NCBI RefSeq assembly: GCF_042684585.1
Contig: NZ_JBHULS010000007.1
Coordinates: 46,925 to 110,924 of the forward strand
DNA: 64,000 nt
Origin: Algorimicrobium sediminis
Lineage (GTDB): Bacteria > Bacteroidota > Bacteroidia > Flavobacteriales > Flavobacteriaceae
Reading direction: 5' to 3'
Position 1 is the stretch's first letter, and every line of letters begins with the position of its first letter. Of the stretch, positions 8,972 to 17,476 are shown in pieces. Below the pieces are notes generated by a model that ran no database searches, was not told the DNA's origin, and saw only the letters and a list, made by a program, of their open reading frames with translations. A program made the translations under genes and the position numbers.

Positions 8972-9039
8972 TCTAGAATTTATTGAAAACGTGCGTAAAA
9001 ACTTATGATTTTTTTAGGTTATAAAGAACTAAAAAATAA

Positions 9040-9047
9040 TAACTTTG
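9040..9047 (+). promoter_or_regulatory. Promoter -7 element of rsfS-ftsH
   Basis: TAACTTTG matches TAnnTTTG, 19 bp before the rsfS ATG. It probably drives rsfS and ftsH together. Confidence 0.55.
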
Positions 9048-9066
9048 CACAAATTAATTTTATTGA

Positions 9067-9438
9067 ATGGCAGAAAAAAAAACCAATGCAGACCAGCTAA
9101 TTGCAACCATTTTAAGCGGTATTGAGGACGTAAAGGGTAAGGAAATAAGAATTTTAGATTTACGCGACATTGAAAACACGGTTTGCGACTATTTCATAAT
9201 TTGTGAAGGCTCTTCTAATACACAAGTAAATGCCATTGTAAACGCCGTACAAAAAAAAGTTAGTAAAGAACTTAAGGATAAACCATGGCATATTGAGGGT
9301 ACTGATAATGCCGAGTGGGTGTTAATGGATTACATAAATGTAGTGGTTCATGTTTTTCAAAAGCACATTCGGGAGTACTACGATATTGAAGGTTTGTGGG
9401 GCGACGCAAAAACAACGGTAATTGAAACAAACTATTAA
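9067..9438 (+). CDS. rsfS: Ribosomal silencing factor RsfS
   Basis: The 123-residue protein matches the RsfS/Iojap family. That family binds ribosomal protein L14 and blocks subunit joining when nutrients are short. Typical segments are the early ILDLRDIENTVCDYFIIC, the middle WHIEGTDNAEWVLMDY and the VVHVFQKHIREYYDIEGLW run near the end. Length fits the family. The ftsH gene begins 9 bp downstream, so the two form an operon under the promoter at 9040. Confidence 0.95.
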   Translation: MAEKKTNADQLIATILSGIEDVKGKEIRILDLRDIENTVCDYFIICEGSSNTQVNAIVNAVQKKVSKELKDKPWHIEGTDNAEWVLMDYINVVVHVFQKHIREYYDIEGLWGDAKTTVIETNY

Positions 9439-9447
9439 GGCATATTA

Positions 9448-11394
9448 ATGACAAAGGATAACAAAAACAACAAAAACAAGAAACCTAAATTCAATATGTA
9501 TTGGATTTATGGTGGCGCCATCGTAATTTTTTTAGCAATGCAAATTTTGGGAGGCAGTGGCTTTGATGAAGTCAAGCAAACAACGCCCTCTCAATTCATG
9601 ACATTTTTAAGAAATGGCGATGTAGATAAAGTTGAAATAGTAAACAGGCGCGAGGCAAAAGTATACTTAACGCCCGAGGCAGAAACGAAAGAGGTTCACA
9701 AAAAATCCAAGCCAGCACCATTATTGCCCTCTGCAACAAAGGTGGCTAATTACCGTTTTGAATTTGGAGACCTTCAGAATTTCGAGGATGAAATATCTAA
9801 AATAATTCAGTCTGAAAATTTAGATCCGGAGCCCAAAATAGAATACAAAACAGAACAAAATTTGTGGGGCGACTTTTTAATTGGCCTACTACCTTTCATT
9901 ATTTTAATTGCTGTTTGGATTTTTATTATGAGACGTATGTCTGGTGGTGCCGGTGGCGGTGCTGGTGGCCAATTGTTTAACATTGGAAAATCCAGAGCCA
10001 AATTGTTTGATGAAAATACAGAAGTAAAAACATCCTTTAAAGACGTGGCAGGTTTAGAAGGTGCTAAAGAAGAGGTACAAGAAATTGTCGACTTTTTAAG
10101 AAACCCGGATAAATATACTACACTTGGTGGAAAAATCCCAAAAGGGGCACTGCTTGTTGGCCCTCCAGGTACAGGAAAAACCTTATTAGCCAAAGCTGTA
10201 GCTGGCGAAGCTAAAGTACCTTTCTTTTCATTGTCTGGTTCAGATTTCGTAGAAATGTTTGTAGGCGTGGGAGCTTCTAGAGTGCGCGATTTATTTAAGC
10301 AAGCCAAAGAAAAATCGCCAGCCATAATTTTTATCGATGAAATAGACGCCATTGGTCGTGCACGTGGTAAAAACAATATGTCGGGTTCTAATGATGAACG
10401 CGAAAATACCTTAAACCAACTGCTTACAGAAATGGATGGTTTTGGAACCAATACCAATGTTATTGTTTTAGCAGCTACAAACCGAGCGGATGTTTTAGAT
10501 AAAGCACTTATGCGTGCCGGACGATTTGACAGACAAATTTTTGTGGATTTACCAGACGTTCGCGAACGAAAAGAAATTTTTGAGGTGCATTTAAGACCTT
10601 TAAAGAAAGCAGACGATTTAGATGTCGATTTCCTATCTAAACAAACACCTGGTTTTTCTGGAGCCGATATTGCTAACGTTTGTAATGAGGCCGCCCTTAT
10701 TGCCGCTAGAAACAATAAAAAAGCCGTAGATAAGCAGGACTTTTTAGATGCGGTAGACAGAATAGTTGGTGGTTTAGAAAAGAAAAACAAAATCATTACG
10801 AAAGACGAGAAAAAAGCCATTGCCTACCACGAAGCGGGCCATGCAACGGTAAGCTGGATGCTAGAACACGCGGCACCACTGGTAAAAGTTACCATTGTGC
10901 CTAGAGGCCGCTCGTTAGGTGCTGCATGGTACCTGCCAGAAGAACGTTTAATTGTACGTCCAGAACAAATGTTGGATGAAATGTGTGCGGCTTTAGGTGG
11001 TCGTGCGGCAGAGCAAGTTATATTTAACCAAATATCAACAGGTGCGTTAAGCGATTTGGAAAAAGTAACCAAACAAGCACGTGCCATGGTAACCATTTAT
11101 GGCTTAAGTGATAAATTAGGAAATCTAACTTATTACGATTCATCGGGGCAAGGCGATTATGGTTTTACCAAGCCCTATAGCGAGCAAACGGCCGAATTAA
11201 TAGACCAAGAAATTTCGCGAATTATAGAAGAACAGTACCAACGCGCTATTAATTTATTGGAGCAACACAAAGATAAATTAACGCAATTAGCAGAGGTGTT
11301 ACTGGAAAAAGAGGTTATTTTTAAGGATAATCTTGAAAAAATATTCGGGAAACGACCATTTGATAAACATGTTATTTCGGAAGAAGAAGAATAA
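9448..11394 (+). CDS. ftsH: ATP-dependent zinc metalloprotease FtsH
   Basis: This 648-residue inner-membrane protease degrades misfolded and regulatory membrane proteins. Two membrane segments (about 18-35 and 142-160) flank a periplasmic domain. The AAA module has Walker A GPPGTGKT (238-245), Walker B with DE at 297-298, and the second region of homology ending in RAGRFDR. The zinc site HEAGH is at 461-465. The C-terminal tail is acidic. It is second in the rsfS operon, and an intrinsic terminator follows at 11422. Confidence 0.98.
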   Translation: MTKDNKNNKNKKPKFNMYWIYGGAIVIFLAMQILGGSGFDEVKQTTPSQFMTFLRNGDVDKVEIVNRREAKVYLTPEAETKEVHKKSKPAPLLPSATKVANYRFEFGDLQNFEDEISKIIQSENLDPEPKIEYKTEQNLWGDFLIGLLPFIILIAVWIFIMRRMSGGAGGGAGGQLFNIGKSRAKLFDENTEVKTSFKDVAGLEGAKEEVQEIVDFLRNPDKYTTLGGKIPKGALLVGPPGTGKTLLAKAVAGEAKVPFFSLSGSDFVEMFVGVGASRVRDLFKQAKEKSPAIIFIDEIDAIGRARGKNNMSGSNDERENTLNQLLTEMDGFGTNTNVIVLAATNRADVLDKALMRAGRFDRQIFVDLPDVRERKEIFEVHLRPLKKADDLDVDFLSKQTPGFSGADIANVCNEAALIAARNNKKAVDKQDFLDAVDRIVGGLEKKNKIITKDEKKAIAYHEAGHATVSWMLEHAAPLVKVTIVPRGRSLGAAWYLPEERLIVRPEQMLDEMCAALGGRAAEQVIFNQISTGALSDLEKVTKQARAMVTIYGLSDKLGNLTYYDSSGQGDYGFTKPYSEQTAELIDQEISRIIEEQYQRAINLLEQHKDKLTQLAEVLLEKEVIFKDNLEKIFGKRPFDKHVISEEEE

Positions 11395-11421
11395 TTAAAA
11401 TTTTTCTGTTAACATTTATTT

Positions 11422-11461
11422 AAAATCTTAAATTAGCCTAGCGGTTCGTTTAAGATTTTTT
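11422..11461 (+). terminator. Intrinsic terminator after ftsH
   Basis: An 11-bp perfect stem (AAAATCTTAAA at 11422-11432 with its complement at 11449-11459) is followed by T residues. Its end merges into the TATATTTG promoter element of the next gene. Confidence 0.7.
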
Positions 11462-11468
11462 ATATTTG
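11461..11468 (+). promoter_or_regulatory. Promoter -7 element for the LUD-cdsA-psd run
   Basis: TATATTTG matches TAnnTTTG and lies 41 bp before the LUD gene ATG. It starts exactly in the T tract of the ftsH terminator. Confidence 0.5.
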
Positions 11469-11509
11469 AAAAACACCCGAAAGTACGCATATTTAACAGT
11501 AATGCATAA

Positions 11510-12130
11510 ATGAGTCTATTTAGAAAAATTTTTGGTTCCAAATCTGAAAAAACAGACGGCGAATTAAAATCTAATGAGCGCGGTAAGTACATGCCGGAAG
11601 TTAAATTGCCCATAGATGAACGGTTTACCATAAACTTTAAGGCTAATGGCGGTAAATTTCTGTATTGCGAAAATCTGGATGAAATTTATGACAGTTTAAA
11701 CAATATCATTCTAGAAAACGATTGGGAAGAAAAAAAAGTACTTATTGTAGACGACCAACTGCAAGCACGTTTTAAACATTCGGGGTTGCATACTACCAAG
11801 CAAAGCGAAGCAGCTACCTATTTTTTACTTACATGCGAGAATTTAATTGCCGATGATGGTTCCATTTTAATATCGTCCAACCAAATTGCTGAAAAGCGTT
11901 TGGCCGAATTTCCCGAAAATTTTATCGTATTTGCTACCACTAGCCAAATTACGGCTAGTATAGGCGAAGGATTAAGAGGCATTAAAAGTAACAGTAGCAA
12001 AAAAATTCCTACAAATATTACAACCATTAAACATTTTAAAACATTGGATTCCACCGAGAAGGAAACTAATTTTTTAAATTACGGAAGCAGTTCCAAAAAC
12101 TTATACCTTCTCCTTTTAGAGGACCTCTAG
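11510..12130 (+). CDS. Orphan LUD domain protein
   Basis: The 206-residue protein resembles the LUD domain of lactate-utilisation proteins LutB/LutC. The best segments are the central CENLIADDGSILISSNQ and the following FIVFATTSQI, preceded by a glycine-containing FKANGGKFLYCENLDEI strand. In LutABC the domain works with iron-sulfur subunits, but none is encoded here and the protein has no cysteine cluster. Its stop is 1 bp before cdsA, so it is transcribed with phospholipid genes. A direct role in lactate oxidation is therefore doubtful, and its real role is unknown. Confidence 0.72.
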   Translation: MSLFRKIFGSKSEKTDGELKSNERGKYMPEVKLPIDERFTINFKANGGKFLYCENLDEIYDSLNNIILENDWEEKKVLIVDDQLQARFKHSGLHTTKQSEAATYFLLTCENLIADDGSILISSNQIAEKRLAEFPENFIVFATTSQITASIGEGLRGIKSNSSKKIPTNITTIKHFKTLDSTEKETNFLNYGSSSKNLYLLLLEDL

Positions 12131-12131
12131 C

Positions 12132-12941
12132 ATGAAAGAAATACTTTTAAGGTCTTTTACGGGCTTACTTTATGTTTCCTTGTTAATGGCATCTTTGTTA
12201 AACGAACATGCCTTAATTATACTCTTCTTTTTATTTGGCCTTATTTGTATGGCCGAGTTTAAAAAACTTATAAATTATAATTCGGTACTACCCTTTATAA
12301 TTTTTACGCTGTTATATTTGGTGTTTGGATACTGGCAATTTTTTATGAAATCGGAGGCCGGTTTAACTGAAGCTACCCGTATTTTGCAGGTTATTACCAT
12401 ATTCGTGCAGCTCTTTTTAATAAAGGATTTATTTTCGAAAAAAGAAATACCTCTATTTATTTCCAAGCGGTTTTTAATAGCCACCTTTTACTTATCCAGT
12501 GCTTTTGTGTTTTTGGTTTTAATAGCCAATTACAACAGTACTTATAATCCGCTAATTTTATTGGGGTCTTTTATTTTAGTGTGGGTTAACGATACCTTTG
12601 CTTTTTTGGTAGGCAAAAACTTTGGTAAGCAAAAGTTGTTCGAAAAAATTTCGCCAAAGAAAACCGTAGAGGGTTTTATAGGTGGTTTGTTTTTTTCGTC
12701 GGTGGCTAGTTATTTTATTGCTACCTTTACGGGCACATTAAATTTTAATAGTTGGTTGGTTTTAGCAATTATAATTAGCGTTTTTGGCACCCTAGGCGAT
12801 TTAATTGAATCCAAATTTAAGCGTCAAGCGGGTGTAAAGGACAGTGGTGTTATTATGCCAGGACATGGCGGATTGCTAGATCGGTTGGATAGTATTATTT
12901 TTGCAGCACCATTTATTCATTTGTTTTTAGATATTATATAG
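12132..12941 (+). CDS. cdsA: Phosphatidate cytidylyltransferase
   Basis: This 269-residue integral membrane enzyme makes CDP-diacylglycerol from phosphatidic acid and CTP, the branch point of phospholipid synthesis. About eight hydrophobic segments are visible. The family signature near the C-terminus is complete: S-x-x-KR-x4-KD-x5-PGHGG-x-x-DR-x-D, starting around ESKFKRQAGVKD. It is followed after 1 bp by psd, so LUD, cdsA, psd and the acyl-CoA-binding gene form one operon. Confidence 0.95.
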   Translation: MKEILLRSFTGLLYVSLLMASLLNEHALIILFFLFGLICMAEFKKLINYNSVLPFIIFTLLYLVFGYWQFFMKSEAGLTEATRILQVITIFVQLFLIKDLFSKKEIPLFISKRFLIATFYLSSAFVFLVLIANYNSTYNPLILLGSFILVWVNDTFAFLVGKNFGKQKLFEKISPKKTVEGFIGGLFFSSVASYFIATFTGTLNFNSWLVLAIIISVFGTLGDLIESKFKRQAGVKDSGVIMPGHGGLLDRLDSIIFAAPFIHLFLDII

Positions 12942-12942
12942 T

Positions 12943-13593
12943 ATGTTTCACAAAGAGGGCCATAAAATTATAGTTGTTACACTTATCATTATTGTAGCAC
13001 TGTTTTTAATTGTAGATACCTTTGTATTAATACCTTGGTTAAATATGGCCATTATGGTTGGCTTGTTACTTTTTTTACTGCTCATTCTGCAATTTTTCAG
13101 AAACCCGAAGCGGCAAACAAGTTATAACGACCATCACGTAGTTTCGCCTGTAGATGGTAAAGTGGTGGTAATTGAAGAGGTGATGGAAACCGAGTTTTTT
13201 AAAGAAAAACGCTTGCAGGTTAGTATTTTCATGTCGCCTATTAACGTGCATGTTACGCGCTACCCAATTGCAGGAAAAGTGCTTTATAGTAAATACCATC
13301 CAGGCAAATATTTAGTGGCGTGGCATCCAAAAGCTAGCGAAGAAAACGAGCGTACAACAGTTGTTGTAGAGAACGAAGTGTTTGGTAGTGTCCTGTACAG
13401 GCAAATTGCAGGAGCTTTGGCTAAGCGTATTGTTAATTATGCCAAACCCAATATGCAAGTAAACCAAGGAAGCGATTCAGGTTTTATAAAATTTGGTTCA
13501 CGTGTGGATTTATTTTTACCTTTGGATGCTAAAATTAATGTAAAACTCAATCAAAAAGTGCGCGGTGCTGAAAGCATTATTGCCGAAAAGTAA
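12943..13593 (+). CDS. psd: Phosphatidylserine decarboxylase (short form)
   Basis: The 216-residue pro-enzyme decarboxylates phosphatidylserine to phosphatidylethanolamine. Two N-terminal hydrophobic segments (about 8-51) anchor it in the membrane. VVSPVDGKV (66-74) and SPINVHVTRYP are family motifs. The self-cleavage site that yields the pyruvoyl group is Gly185-Ser186 in KFGSRVD. It is the short form common in Bacteroidota, shorter than the E. coli enzyme. Its stop codon overlaps the start of the acyl-CoA-binding protein gene by 1 bp. Confidence 0.93.
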   Translation: MFHKEGHKIIVVTLIIIVALFLIVDTFVLIPWLNMAIMVGLLLFLLLILQFFRNPKRQTSYNDHHVVSPVDGKVVVIEEVMETEFFKEKRLQVSIFMSPINVHVTRYPIAGKVLYSKYHPGKYLVAWHPKASEENERTTVVVENEVFGSVLYRQIAGALAKRIVNYAKPNMQVNQGSDSGFIKFGSRVDLFLPLDAKINVKLNQKVRGAESIIAEK

Positions 13594-13862
13594 TGACCTC
13601 CAAAGAACTAGATATAGCCTTTAAGGAAGCCGTAGAGAAAATTAATGAGCACCAGGAACCTTTTCCTGCCGATTTTCTATTGCGTTTGTACGCCTATTAT
13701 AAAAAAGCTACCAATGATTATAGTCAGCCAAGTCGTGGTAGCAAACCCTTAATTACGGCTTTTAAAACGAATGCCTTGTTTCAAATTCAAAATATTACTG
13801 AAGACGAAGCCAAACAAACTTACATTGATTTGGTAAATACCTATTTTTTGTACCGGAAGTAA
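13593..13862 (+). CDS. Acyl-CoA-binding protein
   Basis: The 89-residue protein matches the four-helix acyl-CoA-binding protein family. It starts with LDIAFKEAVEKI and has the LLRLYAYYKKATNDY ligand-binding helix, whose Tyr and Lys contact the CoA. The family is known best from eukaryotes and some bacteria, where it buffers and delivers long-chain acyl-CoA. It is the last gene after cdsA and psd with a 1-bp overlap, so a role in supplying acyl groups for phospholipids is a reasonable inference. No signal peptide is seen. Confidence 0.85.
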   Translation: MTSKELDIAFKEAVEKINEHQEPFPADFLLRLYAYYKKATNDYSQPSRGSKPLITAFKTNALFQIQNITEDEAKQTYIDLVNTYFLYRK

Positions 13863-14122
13863 CCATCTGGTTTAATCTTCTGAAAACCTAAAAGCCACTG
13901 CTGTTAATTAACGTATCATTTTCCATTGCGGAGTGTCTGTACTTTTTGCCTTTTTTTATACATACAGTCTTAAACTTACAAACGTTACGTATTGGCATTA
14001 ACCCAAACAGCATGTGTTTACAACTTATAATTAGTGCCATTTTTGTGGTCTAAACTAGCGTATAGTATTGGTATGTAGTTTGCTGGTAATTGGACATCAT
14101 GGCACGTACAGGTAGCATCAAT
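13863..14122. other. Intergenic stretch without recognised content
   Basis: Together with the terminator that follows, this makes a 310-bp gap between the acyl-CoA-binding protein gene and the PafA-like gene. No reading frame of convincing composition, RNA gene or repeat was seen on either strand. Confidence 0.5.
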
Positions 14123-14152
14123 AAAAAAGACCTTTATATAAAGGTCTTTTTT
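14123..14152. terminator. Bidirectional terminator, 30-bp perfect palindrome
   Basis: Positions 14123-14137 are the exact complement of 14138-14152: six A, GACCTTTAT, then its mirror ending in six T. The T tracts on both strands let it end the phospholipid operon from the left and the PafA-like gene from the right. Confidence 0.85.
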
Positions 14153-14172
14153 GGTATTGTAAAGTCTTTTTT

Positions 14173-15846
14173 TTAGTTCGTGTTTATGGCTGCACCCAAA
14201 GGTCTGCCGGTGGTTCCACTAGGAAAACTAATTCCTAATAAGGCAGATATGGTAGGGGCAATGTCTGGAATAACTGTTTTCTCCAAGGAACTCCCGCTGT
14301 TAATACCTTTTCCATAAAACAATAAAGGCACGTGTGTGTCATAATTGAAACCACTACCGTGGGTTGATCCGGTTAAGCTGTATGAAATGTAAGCCGCGTC
14401 GGGAACCATTAAAATATCGCCAGAGCGTTTTTGATTAAAACCATTTTGTAGCAACGAGGCTACACCAGTTGTAAATGAAGTGTTACTCATGGCAGTGGCA
14501 GTGTACACCTTGTCTATGTTTTTGTAGGTTATGAGTTCGTTAACGATAAGCTCTTGAACATGCGATAAGTTTAGTTGAAGGGCTTTAATTTTTTCTCTGT
14601 TTAAAAATATTTGGTTGTTGCTAATATTTTCAACCAAATCTGACGCCCCAAAGGTGTCAGACATAAACAAGTTAAATTTTTCTCTGGTTTCTTTATTGTT
14701 TAAATATCCTGAAGGAATATTAACAGATTTCAAATAGGAAGGTACTTCCACCGCGCCATGATCTGCTGTTAAAAACACCGTGTATTCGCCTTTGCCTACT
14801 GTGGCATCTAGGTAATTAAAAAAGCGTTCTAAATCTAGGTCTAAACGTAAATACGTATCCTGAATTTCCTTGGAGCTTACACCAAAATTGTGGCCAACGT
14901 AATCGGTACTGGAATAACTTAAGGTTAACACATCGGTAAAGGCATCGGTGCCTAATGCTTCGCCGGCAATAGCAGCCATGGCAAAATCGGTTGTTAAGCT
15001 ATTTCCGTAAGGGGTTGCTTTTAAAATATCATAGCCTTTGTTAGCATCTTTTAGGGCTGCTAAATCGTATGGGAATGTTGGCGTGCTTTTTCCTTTAAAG
15101 CCACCTTCAAAGGTATTTAAATCTGGTCCACTTTCGGTATAAGTTTCAATAGGGTATAAAGTATGCCATTCTCGTAAATATGAAGCGGTGGTATTGGACG
15201 CGTTAAAATCTGATACCCATTGTGGTAAGGCCGTTCCGTAAAACGTGCTACTTATCCATACACCTTCATTTTCACCATGAAACCAATACGCACCATTTGC
15301 AGTGTGTCCAGCTGGTAGTATGGCACCTCTGTCCTTAAGGGCTATGCCAATTGTTTTACCCTTCATTTGCGTAAACAGGCGATTTTCGTCGGCAAAAGAA
15401 GTGGTTTGCATACGGTGCGGCGACATTTGGCCTGCTTTGTCCGTGGTTCCCAAAGGTTCATAGGTATCGTCTCCTGCGCAATAAACACGTTCCTTTGTTT
15501 CTTTATCGTACCAATTGTTGGCAATTATACCGTGATATTTTGGTGTTGTACCAGTAAAAACCGAAGCATGTCCTGGACCTGTGTAAGTAGGAATATAATT
15601 AAAATGGTTGTTTTTAAAGTTAAAGCCGTCGCGCATTAGCCGTTTAAAACCACCTTCACTGTACTTGCTGTAAAAACGAGTTAAATAATCGTAACGCATT
15701 TGGTCCACAACAATGCCAACAACCAGTTTTGGATTGCTGTTATGGGGGTTTAAAGTTGCTGTATCTGAATTATTTACAGATGTTTTTTGAGCTTGGCACC
15801 CCGTGAATAGTAAGCCACTAAAAATGAGAATCGCTATTTTTTTCAT
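14173..15846 (-). CDS. PafA-like alkaline phosphatase, lipoprotein
   Basis: The 557-residue protein belongs to the alkaline phosphatase superfamily, closest in layout to the Bacteroidota PafA phosphatase. A lipoprotein signal ends in LLFTGC with Cys17, so it is probably anchored in the outer membrane or periplasm. Metal-binding segments are VVGIVVDQMRYDYL (first Asp), IPTYTGPGHASVF with the nucleophilic Thr, STDYVGHNFG, and TADHGAVEVP. It releases phosphate from phosphomonoesters. A minus-strand promoter lies at 15869 and a terminator at 14123, so it is a single-gene unit. I see no Pho box. Confidence 0.87.
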   Translation of the reverse strand: MKKIAILIFSGLLFTGCQAQKTSVNNSDTATLNPHNSNPKLVVGIVVDQMRYDYLTRFYSKYSEGGFKRLMRDGFNFKNNHFNYIPTYTGPGHASVFTGTTPKYHGIIANNWYDKETKERVYCAGDDTYEPLGTTDKAGQMSPHRMQTTSFADENRLFTQMKGKTIGIALKDRGAILPAGHTANGAYWFHGENEGVWISSTFYGTALPQWVSDFNASNTTASYLREWHTLYPIETYTESGPDLNTFEGGFKGKSTPTFPYDLAALKDANKGYDILKATPYGNSLTTDFAMAAIAGEALGTDAFTDVLTLSYSSTDYVGHNFGVSSKEIQDTYLRLDLDLERFFNYLDATVGKGEYTVFLTADHGAVEVPSYLKSVNIPSGYLNNKETREKFNLFMSDTFGASDLVENISNNQIFLNREKIKALQLNLSHVQELIVNELITYKNIDKVYTATAMSNTSFTTGVASLLQNGFNQKRSGDILMVPDAAYISYSLTGSTHGSGFNYDTHVPLLFYGKGINSGSSLEKTVIPDIAPTISALLGISFPSGTTGRPLGAAINTN

Positions 15847-15868
15847 TGCAAATTGTATGTTTGTAAAT

Positions 15869-15876
15869 CAAAAGTA
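15869..15876 (-). promoter_or_regulatory. Promoter -7 element of the PafA-like gene
   Basis: Read on the minus strand this is TACTTTTG, matching TAnnTTTG, 22 bp upstream of the start codon. Confidence 0.55.
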
Positions 15877-15955
15877 ATGATTTTTAAATATCCCTATTTA
15901 AAATTACCGTTAAATACATTTTAGTTTTTTATTTTAGCACGAATTAAACTGCAAA

Positions 15956-16696
15956 ATGAAATACCTGCACAACATTGGTACTTATTTTTTAATGATTAAA
16001 GAAATGTTTCGGAAGCCTACTAAATGGTCGGTAATGAAACGCTTAATCCTTAATGATATTGACGACTTAATTATTGGCTCATTGGGCATTGTAGCTTTTA
16101 TTTCCTTTTTTGTAGGAGGTGTTGTTACCATCCAAACGGCTTTAAATATTACAAATCCGTTAATACCACAATATTTGGTAGGATTTGCCACAAGACAATC
16201 GGTTATTTTGGAATTTGCGCCTACTTTTATTTCCATCATTATGGCTGGTAAAGTGGGCTCATTCATTACCTCTAGTATTGGTACCATGCGTGTAACCGAA
16301 CAAATTGATGCGCTAGAAGTTATGGGTATTAATTCACTTAACTATTTGGTGTTTCCAAAGTTTATTGCCTTGCTATTGTATCCTTTTGTTATTTCTATAG
16401 CCATGTTTTTGGGAATTCTTGGCGGTTTGGCGGCCTGTTATTACGGTGGCTTTAGTTCTGTAGAAGATTTTATTATTGGTGTGCAACTGGACTTTATACC
16501 ATTTCATATTACCTATGCCTTTATAAAAACCTTTGTGTTTGCCATTTTATTAGCTACCATTCCTTCCTATTACGGTTATTATATGGACGGCGGTGCTTTA
16601 GAAGTAGGAAAGGCCAGTACAACGGCATTTGTTTGGACAAGTGTTATGATTATTCTTTGTAATTATATTTTAACCCAGTTATTATTAAGCGCATGA
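15956..16696 (+). CDS. mlaE: MlaE-type ABC transporter permease
   Basis: The 246-residue membrane protein is the permease of a lipid-trafficking ABC system. Multiple membrane helices are visible, along with the MlaE core motif region MRVTEQIDALEVMGINSLNYLV that couples to the ATPase. Its gene overlaps the ATPase gene by 4 bp. In Gram-negative bacteria MlaFE with MlaD shuttles phospholipids between inner and outer membrane. An mlaD-like gene is not present here; the next gene is on the other strand. Confidence 0.92.
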   Translation: MKYLHNIGTYFLMIKEMFRKPTKWSVMKRLILNDIDDLIIGSLGIVAFISFFVGGVVTIQTALNITNPLIPQYLVGFATRQSVILEFAPTFISIIMAGKVGSFITSSIGTMRVTEQIDALEVMGINSLNYLVFPKFIALLLYPFVISIAMFLGILGGLAACYYGGFSSVEDFIIGVQLDFIPFHITYAFIKTFVFAILLATIPSYYGYYMDGGALEVGKASTTAFVWTSVMIILCNYILTQLLLSA

Positions 16697-17460
16697 TAGA
16701 GGTAAAAAATTTACATAAATCATTTGGCGATGCCCACATTTTAAAAGGAATTTCTACCAATTTTGAAAAAGGTAAAACCAGTTTGGTTATTGGCCAAAGT
16801 GGTTCTGGTAAAACAGTGTTTTTAAAATGTTTGTTGGGGTTATTTAGTCCGGAACAAGGCACTATTGCTTACAATGGGAAAATATACTCGGAATTAACAG
16901 AAGATCAAAAACGTAATTTAAGAGCCGAAATGGGAATGGTTTTTCAAGGGAGTGCCTTATTCGATTCCATGACAATTTTAGAAAATGTAATGTTTCCGTT
17001 ACGCATGTTTACCAAACAGAGTAAAAGTGAAATGCAGGACCGTGCCGATTTTGTATTAAAACGGGTTAATTTGGACGATGCTCATAATAAATTTCCTAGC
17101 GAGGCCTCTGGCGGTATGCAAAAGCGTGTGGCTATAGCACGCGCCATTGTTAATAAGCCAAATTATTTGTTTTGCGACGAACCTAATTCGGGGTTAGATC
17201 CTAAAACGGCTATGGTAATAGATAATTTAATTCAAGAAATTACCGAAGAATATGATATTACCACTATAATCAATTCGCACGATATGAATTCGGTTATGGA
17301 AATAGGACAAAAAATAGTGTTTTTAAAAGATGGTTTAAAAGCGTGGGAAGGCTCCAATAAAACCATTTTTAAAACGGATAATGAAGCCGTAACCAACTTT
17401 GTTTATTCCTCGGAGCTTTTCAAAAAAGTCCGTCAAATGTATTTAGAGGAACGCGCGTAA
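16693..17460 (+). CDS. mlaF: MlaF-type ABC transporter ATPase
   Basis: The 255-residue ATPase has Walker A GQSGSGKT (about residues 34-41), the signature ASGGMQKRVAIARA, Walker B YLFCDEPNSGLDP and the switch histidine in NSHDMNS. It powers the MlaE permease encoded just upstream with a 4-bp overlap. The gene ends oddly: the last two codons and the stop, CGCGCGTAA, are tandemly duplicated (17452-17469), giving two in-frame stops. No terminator is visible before the convergent DUF389 gene, 16 bp away. Confidence 0.93.
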   Translation: MIEVKNLHKSFGDAHILKGISTNFEKGKTSLVIGQSGSGKTVFLKCLLGLFSPEQGTIAYNGKIYSELTEDQKRNLRAEMGMVFQGSALFDSMTILENVMFPLRMFTKQSKSEMQDRADFVLKRVNLDDAHNKFPSEASGGMQKRVAIARAIVNKPNYLFCDEPNSGLDPKTAMVIDNLIQEITEEYDITTIINSHDMNSVMEIGQKIVFLKDGLKAWEGSNKTIFKTDNEAVTNFVYSSELFKKVRQMYLEERA

Positions 17461-17476
17461 CGCGCGTAACACCTAA

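Noticed and set aside
9807..10820. Long open frame (337 codons) on the minus strand inside ftsH
   Set aside because: It is antisense to the highly conserved FtsH ATPase domain. Its translation is Ser/Lys/Pro-rich with no recognisable motif, as expected for a reverse shadow of AT-rich coding DNA.
11510..12130. Lactate utilisation (lut) operon
   Set aside because: Only one LUD domain is present, without LutA or iron-sulfur subunits, and the neighbours make phospholipids.
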